Source of the DNA: DAIDKA01 sp036498905
GTDB taxonomy: Bacteria; Pseudomonadota; Gammaproteobacteria; Steroidobacterales; Steroidobacteraceae
Assembly (NCBI GenBank): GCA_036498905.1
Contig: DASYER010000102.1
Coordinates: 1 to 64,000, forward strand
Reading direction: 5' to 3'
Length of the DNA stretch: 64,000 bases
Below are positions 1 through 8,547 of this stretch, piece after piece; within the stretch, counting starts at the first letter, position 1; every line of letters begins with the position of its first letter. The notes beneath the pieces are model-generated. The model was not told where the DNA came from. It searched no databases and saw nothing but the letters and a program-made list of their open reading frames with translations. A program made the translations under genes and the position numbers.

Positions 1-78
1 GTCCATCTCGGCCAGAAATTGCGCCCGGCGAGTGGTCTTGCCGTATTTCTCAAATCCCGTCAGTGTCTGCTGCTTCAT
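1..78 (-). CDS. IS5-family transposase, N-terminal fragment
   Basis: Minus-strand reading from the ATG at 78-76 gives 26 codons, beginning MKQQTLTGFEKYGKTTRRAQ and ending FLAEMD at the window edge. This is the characteristic opening of IS5/IS1182-like transposases (MKQQT...FEKY.KxTRRxxFLxEMD). The DDE catalytic core is beyond the window, so whether the gene is intact cannot be judged. The match rests on my memory of the family's N-terminus. Confidence 0.7.
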   Translation of the reverse strand, partial: MKQQTLTGFEKYGKTTRRAQFLAEMD

Positions 79-137
79 CGATCAGGCCCTCCGTGCCTCG
101 ATTTTGCACCAGATGCGGCGGGTAAATCAGAGTCTCC
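1..137 (-). mobile_element. IS5-type insertion sequence, partial, cut by window start
   Basis: The first 78 bases encode, on the minus strand, the start of an IS5-type transposase. The non-coding strip from 79 to about 137 would be its terminal region. The element appears to end near 137 with a minus-strand sequence beginning GGAGACTCTGATTTACC. It is followed in the chromosome by TTAG (138-141), which fits the YTAR 4-bp target duplicated by IS5-subgroup elements. The other end lies outside the window, so the duplication cannot be confirmed and the exact boundary is inferred. Confidence 0.6.
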
Positions 138-230
138 TTAGCTCTCGGCCCGGCGTCTCAAATTCCGCTCCAAAATCAAGGCCTCCCCCTCATTGCCTTG
201 CCAGAGACGACGCTATATTGTTTCGCCGCC

Positions 231-1412
231 GTGACGTTTCCCTATCATCGCCGTCAATTCCTTCGGTTCCTGGCAGGAAGTCCGTTTCTTGCACGGGCAT
301 TCGCCCAGGATTCCAACTCCGGCTTGAGTCCCGGCCCCAGCGCGGCCAAGCCTGCACCTCCTGGCGATGTTCTGGACGTGCGGGAGCTGGAGTCATTGGC
401 CCACCAGGCCCTGCCGCCCGCGCACTGGGGCTACCTCGCCTCGGGCGTGGATGATGACTACACGCTCCAGGCCAACATCGGGGCGTTCAAACACATAGGC
501 CTGCGCCCGAAGCGGCTCAGCGGTGTGGCGAAAACCGATACCTCCGTTGAGCTATTCGGCACTCGTTACGCAAGCCCGCTCTACCTCTCGGCCGTCGGTG
601 CCCAGCGGATGTTTCATCCCGACGGTGAATTGGCGACGGCCCGCGCGGCCAAGGCAAAACACACTGCACAGATGCTCTCCACGATGACTTCGATTCCCGT
701 CGAGGACGTTGCCGGCGCGCTCGGTGCTGCCCCCTGGTATCAGCTCTACATGCCCACCGAGTGGCAGGAGACAGCAAGTCTTGTGCGGCGGGTGGAAGCT
801 GCGGGGTGCACGGTTCTCATGTGGACAGTGGACATTTTGGCGGGCCGCAACACTGAAACGGCCACTCGACTGGCCAGGACCGATACGCGTAACTGTCCGG
901 CCTGCCACACGAACCGAAAAATGCCGATGGTAGAGGGCCGCACCAATCCGGCCGGAGCGACCTGGGATTATGTCGGCAAGCTCAAGAAAATGACCCGTAT
1001 GAAGGTAATCCTCAAAGGGCTGGACACCCGGGAGGACGCGAGACTGGCCGTCGAGCACGGGGCCGATGGTATCGTGGTTTCGAATCATGGTGGCCGCGCG
1101 ACGGAGACGTTGCGCCCGACGATCGAGTGCTTACCGGAAGTGCTGGATGCCGTGCGCGGTAAGATTCCGGTTTTCGTCGATGGCGGTTTCCGTCGTGGCG
1201 CCGATGTCTATAAGGCGCTTGCGCTGGGCGCGAAGGCCGTAGGCATTGGCCGTCCGTACATCTATGGATTGAGCGCCTTCGGGCAAGCGGGTGTCGAACG
1301 TGTACTCGAGATCATGAACGGCGAGCTCGCGCTCACCATGCGACAGTGCGGCGCGGCGTCGATCGCTGCCATCGACCGCGCTTCAGTGACACTCCCCGCC
1401 ACGCTTGCCTGA
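231..1412 (+). CDS. Tat-exported FMN-dependent alpha-hydroxy-acid oxidase
   Basis: This is an FMN-dependent 2-hydroxy-acid oxidase/dehydrogenase of the glycolate oxidase, lactate monooxygenase and L-lactate dehydrogenase family, which oxidises a 2-hydroxy acid to the 2-oxo acid. About 393 aa if the GTG at 231 is used. I prefer this to a TTG at 198 because it places a twin-arginine signal (RRQFLRFLAG, cleavage near ARAFA) right at the N-terminus. The catalytic-His motif SNHGGR is present about two thirds in. It is followed by the FMN-phosphate segment VDGGFRRGADVYKALALGA and GIGRPYIYG. Usually SNHGGRQLD follows the His; here it is SNHGGRATE, so substrate preference may differ. Most family members are cytoplasmic or membrane-bound, and an exported version is less common. 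The substrate is unknown. Confidence 0.85.
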   Translation: MTFPYHRRQFLRFLAGSPFLARAFAQDSNSGLSPGPSAAKPAPPGDVLDVRELESLAHQALPPAHWGYLASGVDDDYTLQANIGAFKHIGLRPKRLSGVAKTDTSVELFGTRYASPLYLSAVGAQRMFHPDGELATARAAKAKHTAQMLSTMTSIPVEDVAGALGAAPWYQLYMPTEWQETASLVRRVEAAGCTVLMWTVDILAGRNTETATRLARTDTRNCPACHTNRKMPMVEGRTNPAGATWDYVGKLKKMTRMKVILKGLDTREDARLAVEHGADGIVVSNHGGRATETLRPTIECLPEVLDAVRGKIPVFVDGGFRRGADVYKALALGAKAVGIGRPYIYGLSAFGQAGVERVLEIMNGELALTMRQCGAASIAAIDRASVTLPATLA

Positions 1413-1593
1413 ACAGCAGCGACTCATCACGCTTGTCGCAACGCCTCGGCAATAGTACCTCCATCCTGCCGTCGACCAGGATGCGCGCAAGCCGCCTTGG
1501 GCCTCTTGGTGCTGCTTCGCCGCGCCCCACAATTCGTCTGATACGATCTGAAGTTCGAGCACGAGACTACATGGAGCATCAAGGAATGGGGTT

Positions 1594-3192
1594 ATGGTCC
1601 TGACACGCAAGCTGGCAGCCGCCGCCACGGCCGCAGTTATGCTGATGTCGGCTGGTGTCGCCGCCGCAGCGGGCGCACCGGCATTGCACCCGGATGGCAG
1701 CACGCCGCTGCAGTGGGCGGTGTTCGAAGGGAAGGTCCCCGAAGTGAAGCGCCTGCTCGCGGCGGGTGCCGATCCGAGCGTGGCAAATGCATATGGCGTC
1801 GACGCGATCCAGCTTGCTGCGGACGCGAGCAACACTGAGCTGATTCGGGTGCTACTGAAGGGCGGCGCGAATCCGAACTCTGTGAATCCGGACGGCGAGA
1901 CCGTGCTGCATCTGGTGGCACGCAGCGGCAATCTTGACGCCGCAAAGCTGCTTGTCAGTGCGGGCGCGCAGGTCAATGCGCGTGAGCGCTTCGGCGGACA
2001 GACTCCTTTGATGTGGGCCACGGCCCGGCGCCATCCCGACCTGGTGCAGTTCCTCGCCTCAAAAGGGGCGGACGTGAATGCGCACTCGGCCGCGCGCGAC
2101 TACCGTCGGGTGGCCACGGCCGAGAGCCGCGCCAAGCACCTCGACTGGGGCGGTTTCACGCCGCTGATGTACGCGGCGCGCGAGAACTGCCGCGAATGTG
2201 TGCCGATCCTGCTGAAGTACCACGCCGATATGTCTGAGGCCGATCCCGGCGGCATGCCGGCACTGTCCATCGCCCTATTGAACGGCACCTGGGACATCGC
2301 CAAGGACCTGATCGAAGCGGGCGCTGACGTCAACGAGTGGGATATCTACGGGCAGGGGCCACTGAATGTGGCTGTTGCCAACATCACCGTGCGCGGCAAC
2401 GGCGACCCGCTCGACCGGGATACGCCGGAGCGGACCACCCCACACGAGGTGGTGAAGATGCTGGTGGAACACGGCGCGAATCCGAATCAGCAGATCTACT
2501 ACCACGCGGCGGCGCGCACACTCCTGGGTGCTGATATAGGCCGCGGCACCACCCCGTTCCTCACGGCCTGCGCCAACGGGGACATCGATTCCGTGAAGCT
2601 GCTGCTTACCCACGGCGCCAATCCAAGGCTCGCCACCTCCGATGGCCAGGGCCCCATCATCCTCGCGACCGCCTCGCGCACCGGCGGAACCGGCTTCCCC
2701 AATGCGCGCATCGCAGGCGTCGCGGCAGGGCCGCGCGAGATCGTCGATGATGGCATGGACGGGCACAAAGACGGCAAGGGTCCACGGGTTAATCCCACAG
2801 TCGAACTCATCAAGCTGCTTGCCGCTAACGGTGCCAACATCAATCTCATGTCAAAGCGCCACTTTCTGCAGCGCACGCGCGGCGGCTCGGCACTGCATTA
2901 CGCCACCCGAGCCGGCAACAAGGAAGTGATGGCGGCGCTCGTCGACCTCGGCATCGACATCAATGCGAAGGATGAAGACGGACTCACCGCGCTCGACTAC
3001 GCGGAGGGTCGCGGCTACGTGCCGTTCCTGCAGTTGCCACAGGCCCCGCGCAAAGATCTTGCAGATCTTCTGCGCGGCTGGGGTGCGAAGGTGGAACTGG
3101 CCAAGATGCCGAACTGGCCGCCGCAAGGCGCCGCCGTTGGCACTGCCGTCTACGATGCCGTCATCTGGCCTGTCGATCCGGTCGGACCTTGA
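1594..3192 (+). CDS. Secreted ankyrin-repeat protein
   Basis: A 532-residue protein with a Sec signal peptide (hydrophobic stretch AAAATAAVMLMSAGVAAAA) followed almost entirely by ankyrin repeats. I count about nine to ten units carrying the TPLxxA and GAxxN signatures, for example GGQTPLMWATARRHPDLV and GAQVN. Ankyrin repeats bind protein partners. The signal peptide places this one in the periplasm or outside the cell. ATG 1594 is preceded by AAGGA at good spacing. No enzymatic domain was seen. It follows the FMN oxidase on the same strand after 181 bases, so co-transcription is possible but unproven. The partner is unknown. Confidence 0.85.
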   Translation: MVLTRKLAAAATAAVMLMSAGVAAAAGAPALHPDGSTPLQWAVFEGKVPEVKRLLAAGADPSVANAYGVDAIQLAADASNTELIRVLLKGGANPNSVNPDGETVLHLVARSGNLDAAKLLVSAGAQVNARERFGGQTPLMWATARRHPDLVQFLASKGADVNAHSAARDYRRVATAESRAKHLDWGGFTPLMYAARENCRECVPILLKYHADMSEADPGGMPALSIALLNGTWDIAKDLIEAGADVNEWDIYGQGPLNVAVANITVRGNGDPLDRDTPERTTPHEVVKMLVEHGANPNQQIYYHAAARTLLGADIGRGTTPFLTACANGDIDSVKLLLTHGANPRLATSDGQGPIILATASRTGGTGFPNARIAGVAAGPREIVDDGMDGHKDGKGPRVNPTVELIKLLAANGANINLMSKRHFLQRTRGGSALHYATRAGNKEVMAALVDLGIDINAKDEDGLTALDYAEGRGYVPFLQLPQAPRKDLADLLRGWGAKVELAKMPNWPPQGAAVGTAVYDAVIWPVDPVGP

Positions 3193-3265
3193 TGCGCACG
3201 CCGTACACGCGCTGCCATCCCTCACTGCCTTGCTGAAAAATCAGGCCATCAAGTACGATATCTCC

Positions 3266-3748
3266 GTGATTCGCGACTGCACACCACAAGATGCCGTTCA
3301 GATCTGCACCATCTACAATCACTATGTGCGCGAAACGACAATCACATTCGAGGAATCCCCCGTTGCGGCGACGGAAATGGCAAGCCGCATTGACGGCGTC
3401 ATTTCACACCATCCCTGGCTGGTGTGGGAGACAAATGCCGGGATTCTCGGCTACGCTTATGCGACTCCATGGAAGTCTCGGGCAGCCTACCGACATTCCG
3501 TAGAAGCCAGCGTGTACCTCTCGCCCCAGGCAATCGGCCAAGGACTGGGAACGCAACTCTATGCAGCTTTGATCGCGGGACTTCGTCGACGCGGCTTCCA
3601 CTGCGTCATCGGTGGTGCGGCGCTTCCCAACCCCGGCAGTGTGGCGCTGCACGAAAAACTGGGATTTACGAAAGTCGCAGAGTTTCAGGAAGTCGGCTTC
3701 AAGTTCGGACACTGGATCAACGTCGCCTACTGGGAGCTCGTGCTCTAA
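3266..3748 (+). CDS. GNAT N-acetyltransferase, phosphinothricin-acetyltransferase-like
   Basis: A protein of about 160 aa of the GNAT acetyl-CoA-dependent N-acetyltransferase fold. It is closest in pattern to the PAT/Bar and MnaT/YwnH group, which acetylates the amino group of phosphinothricin, methionine sulfone or related amino acids. Visible motifs are IYNHYV near the start, the acetyl-CoA loop QAIGQGLG, then LHEKLGF and KFGHW, both hallmarks of this subgroup. I chose GTG 3266 because the recognisable domain begins at IRDCTPQD; the frame is open further upstream but codes for nothing recognisable there. It probably detoxifies an amino-acid-like inhibitor. The exact substrate is not determinable here. 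Confidence 0.85.
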   Translation: MIRDCTPQDAVQICTIYNHYVRETTITFEESPVAATEMASRIDGVISHHPWLVWETNAGILGYAYATPWKSRAAYRHSVEASVYLSPQAIGQGLGTQLYAALIAGLRRRGFHCVIGGAALPNPGSVALHEKLGFTKVAEFQEVGFKFGHWINVAYWELVL

Positions 3749-3791
3749 CACCTCGCAACCGGTCGCGACCTGCAGCGCCGGGTCCTTGCGG

Positions 3792-3902
3792 TCACTTCAT
3801 TACCGGAGGCAGGAAGCGGCTGATCACCGCCAGCACCACGAAGACGATGACCGCGAGCAGGCTGATTCTAGCCAGACGCGACATTGGCAAAAAGTACTTC
3901 AT
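3792..3902 (-). CDS. Small hydrophobic membrane peptide, 36 aa
   Basis: An ATG at 3902 opens a 36-codon frame ending with TGA at 3792. It starts MKYFLPMSRLARIS, is followed by a run of hydrophobic residues (LLAVIVFVVLAVI) long enough for one transmembrane helix, and ends SRFLPPVMK. Positive residues on both flanks are typical of small inner-membrane proteins. It lies 32 bases downstream of the alcohol dehydrogenase on the same strand, so it could be the last gene of that transcript. A weak GGAG lies about 14 bases upstream. No homologue is recognised. It could be a chance frame, but its composition argues for a gene. Confidence 0.45.
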   Translation of the reverse strand: MKYFLPMSRLARISLLAVIVFVVLAVISRFLPPVMK

Positions 3903-3934
3903 GGTAGCGGGCTCGGCTCCAGTTTACTGCTCGC

Positions 3935-5062
3935 TCATCGAGCGGGGATCACGGGTTCGTCCAGCCGGAGTACGATTTTTCCGACGAACAGATCGGACTC
4001 CAGCAGCATCTTCGCCTGGTCGTACTGTTCGAATGGAAGCACCCGTTCGATCACGGGATGCAAACGATGGGCCCGTATGAATACAATCATGTTCTCAAAA
4101 TCAGCGCGTGACCCGACGAAGACACCCTGCGCCTTCGCAACGTTCCCGAGCAGAGCGCTCGCCGGAATCTCCCCGTCGTAGCCCGTGAGGCCACCGACGA
4201 TTGACAATGTCCCGCCGGGAGCAAGACCGCGCGCCGCTTCGGGTAGCGTACTCTTGCCTCCGACATCCACGACCAGATCGGCGCCTCGCCCGCCGGTCAA
4301 ATCCAGTACGCGTTGACCCCACATCGGGACGGACTGGTAGTTGATGCTCTCGTGCGGAGCGATCTTGAGCGTGCGCTGCAGCTTCTCCTGCGAACTACTC
4401 GTGAGGATAATCCGTGCGCCTGTGGCCCCGGCAAATTGCATGGCGAAGGTCGACACTCCGCCAGTCCCCTCGATGAGCACGACCTTGCCTGGGCCTAACG
4501 GGTTTCGCCCGGCAGTCGCCACCCAGGCTGTTACACCGGCCGTCGGCCACGTCGCCGCCTCCTCCACGCTGTAGCCGTCCGGTATCGCAACAACGGCCGT
4601 ATCGTCGAGCGCGACGTAGTCGGCTGCCACCCCCGATACTTTTGCGCGGTGTAGCTGCGCGCGCGCGGGGGTTCCTTGCGTCCAGTTACGAAAGTAAGTG
4701 TTCGTGACGCGCTCGCCAACGCGAAAACCTCTGACCGCCCTTCCCATTGCGACGATGTCGCCGGCCGCGTCCGACCCTATCTGCACGCCGGTGAGATTGA
4801 CGTTCGGAATCCGGCGTTGTGGCGGGAGGTCGTCGCGGTTGAGCGCTACGGCTCGAACGTGAACGAGGATCTGATGCTCGCCGATCGCCGGCATCGCAGC
4901 ACGCGTCAATGCCCAGCCATAACCGTCCGCGGTCTCTTTGAGCGCCAGGCTGCGAATCGTCACGGGCAGCTTTTCTACCGCCTCGTCCGCGCAGGCCCAA
5001 CGAGGCGACGTTGCAGCGAATCCTGCCATGACGCAGAGCACTACATGCACTGCAGATCGCAT
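3935..5062 (-). CDS. Exported zinc-type alcohol dehydrogenase / quinone oxidoreductase (MDR)
   Basis: A 375-residue medium-chain dehydrogenase/reductase of the NAD(P)-dependent alcohol dehydrogenase and quinone reductase type. The GroES-like N-terminal half includes VHVRAVALNRDDLPP and GSDAAGDIVAMG. It is followed by a Rossmann half with IEGTGGVSTFAMQFAGATGA as the nucleotide-binding stretch and VVDVGGKSTL further on. The family is normally cytoplasmic. Here about 25 N-terminal residues (MRSAVHVVLCVMAGFAATSP, then RWACADE) look like a Sec signal peptide. Structural zinc cysteines are absent. Upstream on the minus strand is a perfect TTGACA at 5128-5123, with TACCAT 19 bases on as a weak -10. 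Divergent from the ICMT-like gene. Confidence 0.85.
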   Translation of the reverse strand: MRSAVHVVLCVMAGFAATSPRWACADEAVEKLPVTIRSLALKETADGYGWALTRAAMPAIGEHQILVHVRAVALNRDDLPPQRRIPNVNLTGVQIGSDAAGDIVAMGRAVRGFRVGERVTNTYFRNWTQGTPARAQLHRAKVSGVAADYVALDDTAVVAIPDGYSVEEAATWPTAGVTAWVATAGRNPLGPGKVVLIEGTGGVSTFAMQFAGATGARIILTSSSQEKLQRTLKIAPHESINYQSVPMWGQRVLDLTGGRGADLVVDVGGKSTLPEAARGLAPGGTLSIVGGLTGYDGEIPASALLGNVAKAQGVFVGSRADFENMIVFIRAHRLHPVIERVLPFEQYDQAKMLLESDLFVGKIVLRLDEPVIPAR

Positions 5063-5302
5063 ACCCGCCCTCCCCAGCTCTGCGTTGAGTCGACGCTATG
5101 GTATTGATGAATAAATGACCTATGTCAACCATTCACGCTCACCCGCCGGGCGAGTCCGCGCCTATACACGGCAACGCACGTTGGGCTAGTGTGTGAGTGT
5201 TAACCAGGATGGGGAGTCTGGGATGCTACCTAGCGGACCGAAGACTGGCGCGGCGCATCACCGCCCGGCTGGAGCAGAGCATCCGCGGCGCAGCGAGTTT
5301 CA

Positions 5303-5959
5303 TTGCGACGCACGCGTCATCTCAGCGCTTGTGTCTTGCCTGCGCCGTGGTCCGGCTTGCTACCGTCCGTGACAGCACCTGCCGGAACGCTTCTTGGGTT
5401 CGATGCGCACTACGTCTTCGGCGTGTTTTGTGCAATTTTCTGGGGCTGCGAGTGGCTGCTCGCTCCGCGACTGACCGCCCGAAGCCAGGATCGTATCGAG
5501 GACCAGGGCTCGTACCGCTGGTTCGCCATCGGCTTTCCCCTCGCATGGATAGGCGCCTTCGCACTCCTGAACGTGCCCGGCATGGCCTTCGGCACCATCG
5601 CAACGTTCCGCGTCGGACTGCTCCTAATGCTCGCCGGGCAGCTCTTGCGCTGGTGGTCCATCGCGACACTGGGTCGATTCTTCACGATCAACGTGGCCAT
5701 CCGTGCCGGGCACCGATTGGTCGAATCCGGACCCTACCGATACGTCAGGCATCCCTCGTACAGCGCCATCCTGCTTTTTCACATCGGCGCGGGGCTGTGC
5801 TTCGGCAATGCACTCAGCTTCCTCGCGCTCCTGGTGCCAGTGGTAGCGGCCATCGGCAACCGTGTGCGCATCGAGGAGAAAGTGCTCTGCGCTGCCCTCG
5901 GCCCGACATACCGTGAGTACATGGCCCGAACAAGGCGTTTGATCCCCGGACTGTATTAG
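5303..5959 (+). CDS. Isoprenylcysteine carboxyl methyltransferase-family membrane protein
   Basis: Up to 218 aa with four or five hydrophobic segments. It ends in the ICMT/PEMT methyltransferase signature: ESGPYRYVRHPSY, then EEKVL and YREYMARTRRLIPGLY. In this family the HP motif and the late acidic/arginine residues bind S-adenosylmethionine at the membrane face. Bacterial members methylate lipids or small carboxylates, and targets are mostly unknown. The start is uncertain. TTG 5303 is the longest. GTG 5369, just before TAPAGTLLGFDAHYVFG, may be the real one, which would leave about 306 bases of intergenic DNA after the dehydrogenase, with nothing more than the promoter noted there. Confidence 0.75.
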   Translation: MRRTRHLSACVLPAPWSGLLPSVTAPAGTLLGFDAHYVFGVFCAIFWGCEWLLAPRLTARSQDRIEDQGSYRWFAIGFPLAWIGAFALLNVPGMAFGTIATFRVGLLLMLAGQLLRWWSIATLGRFFTINVAIRAGHRLVESGPYRYVRHPSYSAILLFHIGAGLCFGNALSFLALLVPVVAAIGNRVRIEEKVLCAALGPTYREYMARTRRLIPGLY

Positions 5960-5983
5960 TTTGCGGGCAGTTGCCAACCGGAC

Positions 5984-6571
5984 CTAGCCTCGGAAACGAG
6001 CCAAATCAAGCCGGCCCAAGTGGGCGATCCACTCCGACAAACCGATTCGGCCGCCGAAAAAGCAGGCGATGAGCAGTACCGCCAAAAGTCCGAGGAAAAC
6101 CCATGAGCGAGCGCCGAGCAGTTGTTGTTCCCAAGGACGCACATACTCGACATCGCGCTCGACCTCCTCTGCTACGTCGATTTTCTCACTGTACAGTGCC
6201 GCCGCAGCAAGCACGTAAACTGGCCGCACCAACAGCGAGATGGTCGCCACCGCGAGGCAGATAGGTAAGGCCATCCTAAAATAGACGCGAAAAACCTCAT
6301 GTGCTCCGGATCGGATGCCCAGTGCATCCCATGGAATGAAGTATCCGGCCACATACGCCGCGATTCCGACGACCCAACATACGGCGCTGTATCCGAGACT
6401 CAGTCCAATTGCCCGAGCAGGTGCGTCTCGAAGCAGGACCAGCGAATCGCGGCCGGCGGCCACGAATGAACGGCCATTCACAAGCGCCGGCACGGCCCCA
6501 ATCGTTGCCTGCATGATCGCCCGCGCCTCATCTGGTGCAGGCGCAAGCGCGCCGCGAATATCAGAGAACAC
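5984..6571 (-). CDS. Membrane protein of unknown function
   Basis: A 195-residue protein with four predicted transmembrane stretches: around IGLSLGYSAVCWVVGIAAYV, MALPICLAVATISLLV, VYVLAAAALYS, and SWVFLGLLAVLLIACFF. A loop rich in acidic residues (EKIDVAEEVERDVEYVRPWE) lies between the third and fourth. The GTG at 6571 has GGGAGAT upstream. I do not recognise the family. It is convergent with the ICMT-like gene, whose stop is 24 bases away. Nothing in the sequence points to a transport or enzymatic motif. Confidence 0.6.
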   Translation of the reverse strand: MFSDIRGALAPAPDEARAIMQATIGAVPALVNGRSFVAAGRDSLVLLRDAPARAIGLSLGYSAVCWVVGIAAYVAGYFIPWDALGIRSGAHEVFRVYFRMALPICLAVATISLLVRPVYVLAAAALYSEKIDVAEEVERDVEYVRPWEQQLLGARSWVFLGLLAVLLIACFFGGRIGLSEWIAHLGRLDLARFRG

Positions 6572-6614
6572 CAGATCTCCCGTGACGCGTCTTTCTTCTT
6601 TTATTCCGCCTCAA

Positions 6615-6866
6615 TCAGTACATCACGCATTCTGAATCGTGGTTACTCGCGCGGCTAATCAGCGCAAACCGGGAGAACGGGTACGGACTGGGCGTGTCGA
6701 ATGGCAATGCTTCCCAACCTTGATGGTCACACCTGATTTCGGCGACCGGAATGCCTTCCACCTTCCATAGCCGCGAGTTCGGCGGGAGGCTCATGCATGC
6801 GTCCATCACTTGCGCGATCGTTTCGGCACAATCAGGCCCGGACGTCCGGGAGTACTGGACAAACAT
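6615..6866 (-). CDS. Small hypothetical protein
   Basis: A minus-strand frame of about 83 residues from ATG 6866, beginning MFVQYSRTSGPDCAETIAQV and ending SNHDSECVMY. The frame is open further upstream, but a longer version would run antisense into the sigma-factor gene, so the shorter one is preferred. No signal peptide, membrane segment or known motif. There is no strong ribosome-binding site. It lies 43 bases upstream of the membrane-protein gene on the same strand and could be co-transcribed. The call is tentative. Confidence 0.4.
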   Translation of the reverse strand: MFVQYSRTSGPDCAETIAQVMDACMSLPPNSRLWKVEGIPVAEIRCDHQGWEALPFDTPSPYPFSRFALISRASNHDSECVMY

Positions 6867-6927
6867 CCAGTGGCCGGTATTGAGTGCCCGTCGCTCTAAT
6901 GCATGAGAAAACGCTGCCGGAACCGCA

Positions 6928-7458
6928 TTGCACCCCAAGACCCAAAGGACTTTTGTCGCTGACGTTGCCGCAAAACACGGGCAACGATTGCGGCGCTTTC
7001 CCGCAGCGCGCCTGCGAAACACCGCTGACACGGCAGATCTCTCCCAGGAAGTGTTCCTGCGCCTTCTGCGCGTCGAACGATTCGAGCAGATCCGCAGCCC
7101 GGAGGCCTATCTACTTACGATTGCCAGCCACGTCATCCATCAACACGGTCTGACGAATGCGAATGCCCCGGCAACCTCAGATGCCTTCGATGCGCTCGCC
7201 GATGAGCATCTGGCGATCGACTCCGATCCGGTGGCTCACGTCCATCTACAACGGCGTCTGGATGCGCTCGACCGGGCCCTCGCGCGCCTCCCGCCACGCA
7301 CGCGAGCAGTGTTCGTGCTGCAACGCCGCGACGGATGCACGCTTGAGGAAATCAGCGCGCGATTAGGAATCTCTCGAGGCGCCGTCAAGAAGCATCTGGC
7401 AAAAGCCCTTGCCCACTGCAGCCGCCAGCTGCAAGAGCCATCCCAGGAAAGCCAATGA
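6928..7458 (+). CDS. ECF RNA polymerase sigma factor, FecI type
   Basis: A 176-aa extracytoplasmic-function sigma factor. Region 2 reads DLSQEVFLRLLRVERFEQIR and SPEAYLLTIASHVI, the classical core-binding and -10 recognition segment. Region 4 has LPPRTRAVFVLQRRDGCTLE followed by EISARLGISRGAVKKHL, the -35 helix-turn-helix. The YLLTIASHVI and GCTLEEISARLGIS patterns are those of FecI-type factors controlled by FecR-like membrane proteins. TTG 6928 gives the usual length. The stop overlaps the start of fecR in ATGA (7455-7458), so the two are translationally coupled. It would direct polymerase to promoters not identifiable here, possibly its own operon. Confidence 0.9.
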   Translation: MHPKTQRTFVADVAAKHGQRLRRFPAARLRNTADTADLSQEVFLRLLRVERFEQIRSPEAYLLTIASHVIHQHGLTNANAPATSDAFDALADEHLAIDSDPVAHVHLQRRLDALDRALARLPPRTRAVFVLQRRDGCTLEEISARLGISRGAVKKHLAKALAHCSRQLQEPSQESQ

Positions 7459-8537
7459 ACGCAACCATCAGCGAGGCCGCTGCTCAGTGGCTCATCGAGT
7501 TCCGCACGGACAAACCGAGCGCAGCCGTCAGAGGCGAATTTGTGGCCTGGTTGCGTACCTCCCCCGAGCACATCAGATCGTACCTGGATATGCTGGCGCT
7601 GTGGGAAGAAGCGGGTCGCTACGATCAAGAACATCGGCTCGATATTGATGCATTGATCGCTCTCGCACGGGCCGAGCACGTTATCGCTGAGATACGGATG
7701 CCGGATTTCCCGCGTATCGAAACTGATTCTCTGATGCCCGCACCGCGCGGGCCACATGCGACGCACCCCCGGAAGTTCCTGCCGCGACGCCTGCTGTCGC
7801 CCCGCACCACTGTAGCTGTACTACTGAGCCTCGCAATCAACTGTGGACTGTGGTGGATTGCAATTGACTCGAGAAGCAGTGACTACACGACCCAGATTGC
7901 CGAGCAACGATCGGTCGTATTGTCGGACGGGTCGCACGTTGACCTTGATGCGCTCTCCAAGCTGCATGTGCACTTCACCAGCCACGAACGCACGGTGGAA
8001 CTGCTCTCTGGCGAGGCACTCTTCCGTGTGACAAAAGACTCCAAACGCCCGTTCGTGGTTCGCACGGACGGAGCGCGCTTTCGCGCCGTCGGCACGCTAT
8101 TCGACGTGAACCGAACCGGGGTGGGGACCGTTCTTACGGTACTGGAAGGCCGCGTCGCGGCACTCTTGTCAGGCACTGACTCGGGCGACTCTCACGTCCT
8201 CGTCGATGCCGGACAACAGGCGATGATCGTGCGCCACAGGATCACGGTACCGCAGTCGGTAGACACGGCAGCCGCAACCGGGTGGACACGGGGGCTTCTC
8301 ATTTTTACCTCAACGCCCCTGACCGTAGCCGCCGAAGAATTCAATCGTTTCAGTTCTCGTCGACTTCAGATCGCGAGCCCGGCGCTGGCTGATTTTCCTG
8401 TGACAGGGGCCTTCCGCGCGCTTGATCCGGACTCCCTAGAAGACTTTGCGCTCTATCTGCGCCGCCAGCCGGGAATCGAAGTTCTGGAGCAAGACCATCA
8501 GATCACTGTGCAGTACGGCGCGGGTCACATCCAATGA
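7455..8537 (+). CDS. FecR-family transmembrane anti-sigma/sensor protein
   Basis: A 360-residue FecR homologue. The cytoplasmic N-terminal DUF4880-like region begins EAAAQWLIEFRTDKPS and includes VAWLRTSPEHIRSYLDMLAL. A single transmembrane helix lies near residues 115-135 (TTVAVLLSLAINCGLWWIAI). The periplasmic FecR domain has VVLSDGSHVDLDALSKLHV, ELLSGEALFRVTKDSKRPF and VRAVGTLFDVN-like stretches. The C-terminal STN-like tail has PLTVAAEEFNRF and DSLEDFALYL. FecR proteins receive a signal from a TonB-dependent receptor and control their cognate sigma factor. No receptor follows here; the next genes encode a TPR protein and a TraB-like protein, 10 and 13 bases on. Confidence 0.9.
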   Translation: MNATISEAAAQWLIEFRTDKPSAAVRGEFVAWLRTSPEHIRSYLDMLALWEEAGRYDQEHRLDIDALIALARAEHVIAEIRMPDFPRIETDSLMPAPRGPHATHPRKFLPRRLLSPRTTVAVLLSLAINCGLWWIAIDSRSSDYTTQIAEQRSVVLSDGSHVDLDALSKLHVHFTSHERTVELLSGEALFRVTKDSKRPFVVRTDGARFRAVGTLFDVNRTGVGTVLTVLEGRVAALLSGTDSGDSHVLVDAGQQAMIVRHRITVPQSVDTAAATGWTRGLLIFTSTPLTVAAEEFNRFSSRRLQIASPALADFPVTGAFRALDPDSLEDFALYLRRQPGIEVLEQDHQITVQYGAGHIQ

Positions 8538-8547
8538 GAGGTCTCAG

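Noticed and set aside
3053..3069. Perfect inverted repeat AAGATCT-TGC-AGATCTT
   Set aside because: It lies inside the ankyrin gene and is explained by two DL codon pairs (GAT CTT) in the sequence KDLADLL. No terminator role is needed.
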